From Emcibacter sp. (GTDB taxonomy: Bacteria; Pseudomonadota; Alphaproteobacteria; Sphingomonadales; Emcibacteraceae): a DNA stretch of 64,000 bases. The notes beneath the pieces are model-generated. The model worked only from the letters and a program-made list of their open reading frames with translations. It did no database searches and was not told the DNA's origin. Every line of letters begins with the position of its first letter. Positions within the stretch are counted from its first letter, which is position 1. Shown in pieces: positions 58,807 through 64,000 of the stretch. The stretch covers positions 1 to 64,000 of the forward strand of contig JAKIUQ010000006.1 in assembly GCA_021647465.1 (NCBI GenBank), read 5' to 3'. A program made the position numbers and the translations under genes.

Positions 58807-60111
58807 ATGCGTCTTTCATCCCTATTTATGCCCACCCTTAAAGAAAATCCGGCGGATGCGCAGGTCACCTCCCATCGGTTGATGTTGCGGGCGGGACTGA
58901 TCCGGCAAACCAGCGCGGGCATATATATATGGCTGCCTATGGGCCTGCGGGTCATGCGTAAAATCGAACAGGTCGTTCGGGAAGAACAGGATAGAGCCGG
59001 GGCGCAGGAAATATTGATGCCCACGATCCAGCCAGCGGAGCTTTGGCAGGAAAGCGGCCGTTATGATTCTTATGGTAAAGAGATGCTGCGGATAACAGAC
59101 CGCCATGGCCGCGAAATGCTGTATGGGCCAACCAATGAGGAAATGATCACAGACCTGTTTCGCAATAATGTCAAATCCTATAAAGATTTGCCCTTGATGC
59201 TTTATCATATTCAGTGGAAATTCCGCGATGAAATTCGCCCGCGTTTCGGGATTATGCGGGGGCGTGAATTCTTGATGAAGGATAATTACAGTTTCGATCT
59301 GACGGAGGAAGCGGGCCGTATTTCCTATAATAAAATGTATGTGGCTTACCTGCGAACCTTTGCCCGCCTTGGGCTTGTGGCCATACCTGTTCGCGCGGAT
59401 ACGGGCGCCATCGGCGGTGATTTGAGCCATGAATTTCAGATTTTGGCCGAAACCGGCGAAAGTACGCTTTATTATGACAAGGCGATTGAGGATTTCGATC
59501 TGGCGAGCCTGACCGGTGATATTGAGGCGGATACTATTGAAAAACTGCAAAGCCTTTATGCCATGGAAGAAGAAAAACATGATGCGGACAATTGTCCTGT
59601 TGCCCCGGAAAACCTCCGGCGTGCAAAGGGCATCGAAGTGGGGCATATTTTCTTTTTTGGCACCAAATATTCCGAAAGCATGAACGCCAGGGTCACCGGG
59701 CCGGACGGCAATCTGGTGCCCGTTGAGATGGGCTCATACGGCGTTGGTGTGTCGCGCCTTGTCGGGGCTTTGATAGAGGCCAATCATGATGAAAACGGCA
59801 TTATCTGGCCCGAAGTGGTCGCGCCTTATAAAATAGGATTGATTAATCTGCGCATCAAGGATGAGGCCTGCGCGGCGGCTTGCGATGACATTTATCAGCG
59901 GCTGACGGATAAATCTGTTGAGGTTTTATATGACGATCGTGATATAGGCGCTGGCGGCAAATTCGCCGATATGGATTTAGCCGGTCTGCCCTGGCAATTG
60001 ATCGTCGGGCCGCGCGGCTTGAAAAATGGCTTGGTCGAATTGAAAAATCGGGCCACCGGGGAGAGACAGGAGCTGACCCTGGAAGATGCCATTGGCAAGC
60101 TGGGGGCATAG
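58807..60111 (+). CDS. proS: Prolyl-tRNA synthetase, alphaproteobacterial short form
   Basis: ProS charges tRNA-Pro. The 434-residue product starts with MRLSSLFMPTLKENPADAQVTSHRLMLRAGLIRQTSAGIYIWLPMGLRVMRKIE and has class II motif 2 KFRDEIRPRFGIMRGREFLMKD, then motif 3-like GSYGVGVSRLVGALIEA. The editing insertion of the long bacterial form is absent, as usual in alphaproteobacteria. ATG 58807 is chosen because the family starts there; ATG 58786 adds seven residues. The lipoprotein transport genes follow, three bases after its stop. Confidence 0.96.
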   Translation: MRLSSLFMPTLKENPADAQVTSHRLMLRAGLIRQTSAGIYIWLPMGLRVMRKIEQVVREEQDRAGAQEILMPTIQPAELWQESGRYDSYGKEMLRITDRHGREMLYGPTNEEMITDLFRNNVKSYKDLPLMLYHIQWKFRDEIRPRFGIMRGREFLMKDNYSFDLTEEAGRISYNKMYVAYLRTFARLGLVAIPVRADTGAIGGDLSHEFQILAETGESTLYYDKAIEDFDLASLTGDIEADTIEKLQSLYAMEEEKHDADNCPVAPENLRRAKGIEVGHIFFFGTKYSESMNARVTGPDGNLVPVEMGSYGVGVSRLVGALIEANHDENGIIWPEVVAPYKIGLINLRIKDEACAAACDDIYQRLTDKSVEVLYDDRDIGAGGKFADMDLAGLPWQLIVGPRGLKNGLVELKNRATGERQELTLEDAIGKLGA

Positions 60112-60114
60112 GGC

Positions 60115-61371
60115 ATGTTTAAAACCTATGAATGGATGGTGGCCTTGCGCTATCTGAAAATCAGAAGCAACGAAGGTTTCGTCACTCTGGTCGCGCTTTT
60201 TTCCCTTCTTGGCATTGCTATCGGGGTTATGGTGCTGATTGTCACCATGTCTGTGATGAATGGCTTTCGCGAAGAATTACTCAGCAAGGTCATCGGTTTT
60301 AATGGCCATATGCTGTATCAGCCTGCGGGCGGGCGTATGAGCGATTATGACGATGCGGCGGCAAAACTGAAACAGATCAACAATGTGACCAAGGTTTTGC
60401 CCATCATTGAAGGGCACGCGCTGGCAACCTTTGGCAGCTATAGCGTTCCCGCCCTGGTGCGCGGCGTGCGGGCCGATGATTTGCGGCAGATGACCTTGAT
60501 TTCGGATAATATCAAGGTTGGGTCTCTGGCGGAATATGGTCAGGGGGATAATGATATTATCATTGGCAAAAGGCTTGCCGATAAATATGATCTTGGGGTG
60601 GGTGATCTGGTGACTTTGGTCAGTCCGCGCGGGCGGATTACGCCTTTTGGTACCGTGCCGCGTATTGCCAATTATCAAATCGGGGCTATTTTTGAGGTTG
60701 GGGAATATAATTACGATAGCAGTTATTTCTTCATGCCTTTAAAGCAGGCCCAAAATTATTTTCAATATGGTGATGAGGCAGGGGCCCTGGAAATTATCCT
60801 GACCCATCCTGATATGATCACCGAAATGTTTGATGAGGTCGAGCAGGTGACCCGCCAGTTTGGTCCGGGCGGGCGGTTGATTGACTGGCGTATTTTGAAC
60901 CAGAGCTTTTTTAATGCGCTGCAGGTGGAACGAAATGTGATGTTTATCATATTGTCCTTCATTATTCTGGTGGCGGTATTTAACATCATTTCGACCATGA
61001 TCATGATGGTGAAGAATAAAACCCGTGATGTGGCTATTCTGCGCACTATGGGGGCGACAAGCGGGTCAATATTAAGAATATTCTTCATCGTCGGTTCTTG
61101 CATCGGGGTGCTGGGCACGATGCTGGGTACGCTTATGGGGCTGTCGATTGCCTATAATGTTCAATCTATTATGGATTTCATCGAAAAATGGACAGGGCTT
61201 AGCCTGTGGGAGGGGGAGATACGCTTTCTGTCAGAGGTGCCATCTATTGTCGAGCCCCGGGAAATCATGATCGTTGTTGGCATGGCTCTGATTTTAAGTT
61301 TTTTTGCCACATTGCTGCCGGCATGGCGGGCGGCAAAGCTCGATCCTGTAAAATCCATGCGGTATGAATAG
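60115..61371 (+). CDS. lolC: LolC/LolE-family lipoprotein-releasing ABC transporter permease
   Basis: The 418-residue membrane subunit belongs to the LolCDE system, which extracts outer-membrane lipoproteins from the inner membrane. It has an N-terminal helix (about 22-46, VTLVALFSLLGIAIGVMVLIVTMSVMNGF), a long periplasmic MacB-like domain (about 47-270), and three C-terminal helices with IISTMIMMVKNKTRDVAILRTMGATSGSILRIFF. Only one permease gene precedes lolD, so it probably works as a homodimer (LolF-type) and the letter is provisional. It starts three bases after proS and ends 10 bases before lolD. Confidence 0.93.
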   Translation: MFKTYEWMVALRYLKIRSNEGFVTLVALFSLLGIAIGVMVLIVTMSVMNGFREELLSKVIGFNGHMLYQPAGGRMSDYDDAAAKLKQINNVTKVLPIIEGHALATFGSYSVPALVRGVRADDLRQMTLISDNIKVGSLAEYGQGDNDIIIGKRLADKYDLGVGDLVTLVSPRGRITPFGTVPRIANYQIGAIFEVGEYNYDSSYFFMPLKQAQNYFQYGDEAGALEIILTHPDMITEMFDEVEQVTRQFGPGGRLIDWRILNQSFFNALQVERNVMFIILSFIILVAVFNIISTMIMMVKNKTRDVAILRTMGATSGSILRIFFIVGSCIGVLGTMLGTLMGLSIAYNVQSIMDFIEKWTGLSLWEGEIRFLSEVPSIVEPREIMIVVGMALILSFFATLLPAWRAAKLDPVKSMRYE

Positions 61372-61381
61372 GGGGCATGTC

Positions 61382-62056
61382 ATGAGCGATAATATTCTGG
61401 AACTTAAAAATATTCACCGGCATTTCATTCAGGGTAATAAAGATCTGCATATCCTGAAAGGCGTGGATTTTACCCTGAAAAAAGGCGAAGTAGTCACGCT
61501 GGTGGGCGCGTCCGGATCGGGAAAATCCACATTGCTGCAGATCGCCGGACTTCTTGATGCCATGGGGGAGGGCGAGGTGATCATCGACGGCGAAAATTGC
61601 GGCGGCCTGACCGATAACAGACGCACCCGCATTCGCCGTCATGATGTTGGCTTTATCTATCAATTTCATCATCTGTTGCCGGAATTCACGGCCCTTGAGA
61701 ATGTCATGCTGCCGAGGATCATTGCGGGTCGCTCCAAAGGCCGGGCCAGAAAATCTGCCAGCAGGATGCTTGAAAAACTGGGTCTTGGGAAACGCCTTGA
61801 TCACAGGCCGTCTGAATTATCCGGTGGGGAGCAACAAAGGGTGGCCATTGCGCGCGCGTTAATCAACAAGCCCAAAATTCTGCTGGCTGATGAGCCGACA
61901 GGCAATCTTGACGAGGCCACAGGCAACGGCGTTATGAATGAACTTTTGCGCCTGTCACGGGAAGAGGGCATTTCCGCCCTGATTGCCACCCATAATACGC
62001 AATTGGCACGAAAAATGGATCGCTGCGTTACGCTGCATAATGGATTATTGAGCTAG
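61382..62056 (+). CDS. lolD: LolD lipoprotein-releasing ABC transporter ATPase
   Basis: A 224-residue ATP-binding subunit with Walker A GASGSGKST, a Q-loop segment with YQFHHLLPEFTALENVMLP that is typical of LolD, signature LSGGEQQRVAIARAL, and Walker B ILLADEPTGNLD. It powers lipoprotein release by the permease encoded upstream. ATG 61382 is chosen because AGGGGG lies seven bases upstream; ATG 61364 would overlap lolC by eight bases. DnaE begins three bases after its stop. Confidence 0.94.
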   Translation: MSDNILELKNIHRHFIQGNKDLHILKGVDFTLKKGEVVTLVGASGSGKSTLLQIAGLLDAMGEGEVIIDGENCGGLTDNRRTRIRRHDVGFIYQFHHLLPEFTALENVMLPRIIAGRSKGRARKSASRMLEKLGLGKRLDHRPSELSGGEQQRVAIARALINKPKILLADEPTGNLDEATGNGVMNELLRLSREEGISALIATHNTQLARKMDRCVTLHNGLLS

Positions 62057-62059
62057 AAG

Positions 62060-64000
62060 ATGACCGGTATGAGCACAGGCGTGAATTTCATACATCTTAG
62101 GCTACATTCAGCCTATTCCCTTTCCGAAGGGGCGATCCATGTGAAGGCTTTGGGCAAGCTCTGCCATAAGCATAATATGCCGGCCGTTGCCATCACCGAC
62201 AGCAATAATATGTTTGGCGCGTTAGAGGCGTCTTTGGCCTTGCCAGAGGCGGGTATTCAGCCGATCATTGGCTGCTCGCTCGCCATTCGTCACGAGATAA
62301 CGCAGGATTCGCGGTCTTTTAAAGAACCGGAGCCGGGCTGGATCATTTTGCTGGCCCAAACGAAGCAGGGCTATCAGAATTTGATGTATCTGGTCAGCAA
62401 GGCTCATATGGAAAGTGAACCGTCCGAAACCCCGCAAATTAATCTTGGGGAAATAGAAGGCTTTTCGGACGGCCTTATTTGCCTCTCGGGCGGGCCAGAA
62501 GGGCCGGTGGGTAAATATCTTGCTGTGGGCAGCAGCCATGCTTTATCGCAGGCCGAGGATATGGCGCAAAAACTTAAAAAGCTGTTTCCCGAACGGTTTT
62601 ATATGGAAATCATGCGTCACGGCATGGCAACCGAAGAAAAAACCGAAGAAAACTTCATCAATCTGGCTTATAAGCTGGATATTCCTCTTGTGGCCACCAA
62701 TCAGGCGTTCTTTCCTGAAAAGGAAATGTATCAGGCCCATGATGCCCTGCTGTGTATTGCCGGCGGCAATTATGTGGAACAGGATGACCGGCGCAAATTA
62801 ACGCCGGAACATTATTTCAAATCGGCAGAGGAAATGACGGAACTTTTTGCCGACCTGCCCGAGGCCATTCACAATACGGTTGTTATCGCCCAGAGATGTG
62901 CCTTTAAGGTGCCGACAGTTGACCCGATCCTGCCGAATTTCACGGATGGTTCTGCCAGCGAGGCAGAAGCCCTGGAAAAAATGGCCCATGAAGGCCTTGA
63001 AGTGCGATTGATGGCCCATGTCTATAACCGGGAAGAGAGGCCGGAAGCACAAAAGGACTTGGCCAAGCCCTATTGGGAACGTATAAAATTTGAGTTGAAG
63101 ATTATCAATCAAATGGGTTTTCCGGGGTATTTCCTGATTGTTGCCGACTTCATTCAATGGTCAAAGAAAAATAATATTCCGGTGGGGCCGGGCCGGGGAT
63201 CCGGGGCGGGGTCTGTGGTGGCCTGGGCCTTGATGATTACCGATCTTGACCCTCTGCGTTTTGGCCTTTTGTTTGAGCGGTTCCTTAATCCTGAGCGGGT
63301 ATCCATGCCCGACTTTGACATTGATTTTTGTCAGGACAAACGCGAACGGGTGATTAAATATGTCCAAGAGAAATATGGCGAGGCCCAAGTGGCGCAGATC
63401 ATCACCTTTGGAAAGCTTCAGGCCAAGGCGGTAATCCGCGATGTGGGCCGCGTGCTTCAGATGCCTTATGGGCAGGTGGATCGCTTGTCGAAATTAATTC
63501 CGGTCAATCCCGCCAATCCCATGACCCTGGCAGAGGCCCTGAAAAGCGAAGCAAAATTACGCTATGAGCGGGATAACGATCCCTCCACGGCCCATCTTAT
63601 TAAAATGGCTTTGCAATTAGAAGGCCTGAACCGTCATGCCTCAACCCATGCGGCGGGTTTGGTGATCGGGGATCGGCCCCTTGATCAACTGGTGCCTCTT
63701 TACCGCGACCCCAAATCTGACATGCCGGTGACTCAGTATAATATGAAATATGTTGAGCAGGCCGGACTGGTGAAATTTGACTTTCTGGGTTTGAAGACCT
63801 TGACCGTTCTGGCCAAGGCGATTGAGTATATCGGCTTGCGGGATATTCATGTTGATCTGGAAAAGATCGCGCTTGATGATAAGGCAAGCTACGATTTATT
63901 CAGCAGCGGCAAGACCACTGGCGTGTTCCAACTGGAAAGCAGTGGCATGCAGAATGTATTGTCCCAGTTAAAACCCGATTGTTTCGAGGATATCATTGCG
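62060..64000 (+). CDS. dnaE: DNA polymerase III subunit alpha, N-terminal part (partial)
   Basis: The frame from ATG 62060 runs to the window edge without a stop, 647 codons. It starts with the PHP domain (NFIHLRLHSAYSLSEGAIHV; ITDSNNMFGALEAS), then NTVVIAQRCAFKVP, GRGSGAGSVVAWALMITDLDPLRFGLLFERFLNPERVSMPDFDIDFCQD, with palm Asp418, Asp420 and Asp422, and GVFQLESSGMQ. This is the C-family replicative polymerase core. A second in-frame ATG at 62069 is a possible start. The remainder of the fingers, the beta-binding motif and the tau-binding C-terminus lie beyond the window. Confidence 0.95.
   Translation, partial: MTGMSTGVNFIHLRLHSAYSLSEGAIHVKALGKLCHKHNMPAVAITDSNNMFGALEASLALPEAGIQPIIGCSLAIRHEITQDSRSFKEPEPGWIILLAQTKQGYQNLMYLVSKAHMESEPSETPQINLGEIEGFSDGLICLSGGPEGPVGKYLAVGSSHALSQAEDMAQKLKKLFPERFYMEIMRHGMATEEKTEENFINLAYKLDIPLVATNQAFFPEKEMYQAHDALLCIAGGNYVEQDDRRKLTPEHYFKSAEEMTELFADLPEAIHNTVVIAQRCAFKVPTVDPILPNFTDGSASEAEALEKMAHEGLEVRLMAHVYNREERPEAQKDLAKPYWERIKFELKIINQMGFPGYFLIVADFIQWSKKNNIPVGPGRGSGAGSVVAWALMITDLDPLRFGLLFERFLNPERVSMPDFDIDFCQDKRERVIKYVQEKYGEAQVAQIITFGKLQAKAVIRDVGRVLQMPYGQVDRLSKLIPVNPANPMTLAEALKSEAKLRYERDNDPSTAHLIKMALQLEGLNRHASTHAAGLVIGDRPLDQLVPLYRDPKSDMPVTQYNMKYVEQAGLVKFDFLGLKTLTVLAKAIEYIGLRDIHVDLEKIALDDKASYDLFSSGKTTGVFQLESSGMQNVLSQLKPDCFEDIIA

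Noticed and set aside
1..64000. tRNA, rRNA, prophage, defence or mobile islands
   Set aside because: All gaps were read; no cloverleaf, rRNA core, integrase, transposase or known defence gene was seen.

Overview
The window is ordinary chromosomal DNA from a heterotrophic alphaproteobacterium of moderate to low GC. Signs of this group are the ATP12-type F1-ATPase chaperone, hisZ next to purA, a serC leader RNA in front of serC-serA, leuA beside the mreBCD-mrdA-rodA cluster, ispH-thrB-rnhA in a row, split gcvPA/gcvPB, and a coiled-coil gene in front of zapA. The codon usage and gene set would suit an Emcibacter/Kordiimonadales or Sneathiella-like lineage, but that finer placement is a guess. 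No rRNA, tRNA, insertion sequence, prophage, CRISPR array or recognisable defence island was seen.

Layout. 1-4850: end of hutG, cfa, crcB, an RluC-type pseudouridine synthase, a HAD phosphatase, ATP12 chaperone and a one-haem DUF3365 protein. 5033-10936: promoter, serC leader RNA, serC, serA, terminator, then hisZ, purA and a VOC protein. 10937-13692: a leucine-rich leader peptide with alternative RNA hairpins, leuA, its terminator, and a convergent YiiX-like papain-fold gene. 13875-19317: the rod-shape and elongasome operon mreB-mreC-mreD-mrdA-rodA, followed by a terminator and an isolated promoter driving a possible 33-residue membrane peptide. 19663-22251 (minus): wecB-ygfZ-tag. 22376-24387: a dihydroorotase homologue with changed active-site residues, then a DUF938 methyltransferase. 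24423-28833 (minus): a translationally coupled set of beta-helix protein, double VanZ-like membrane protein and MscS channel.

28981-38422: ferredoxin-NADP reductase, a PepSY/response-regulator/kinase operon, a glycine-zipper lipoprotein, a structured intergenic region, an SPFH-NfeD-GNAT set, and several small accessory genes. 38408-43257 (minus): tkt-gap-pgk-thiE, central carbon metabolism with a thiamine step that supplies the transketolase cofactor. 43527-44216: coiled-coil protein and zapA. 44230-49919 (minus): gcvT-gcvH-gcvPA-gcvPB and a serine hydrolase, with a tandem glycine riboswitch upstream. 50462-57914: sppA, ispH, thrB, rnhA, ankyrin protein, NTF2-like protein and ggt. 58219-64000: an unknown secreted or membrane protein, proS, lolC/E, lolD and the first 647 codons of dnaE.

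Amino-acid and one-carbon supply is a recurring theme, and three of these units carry RNA-level control visible in the sequence: serC leader RNA (serine), leucine-rich leader peptide (leucine) and glycine riboswitch (glycine cleavage). The most unusual sight is a 37-bp tandem repeat of 2.7 copies that fills the terminal loop of an extended helix in the second glycine aptamer. No wholly new multi-gene system is evident. The best candidates for undescribed biology are that repeat-bearing riboswitch, the leucine leader without a U-tract terminator, the 33-residue ORF, the structured region at 33181-33334, and the beta-helix/VanZ/MscS operon.
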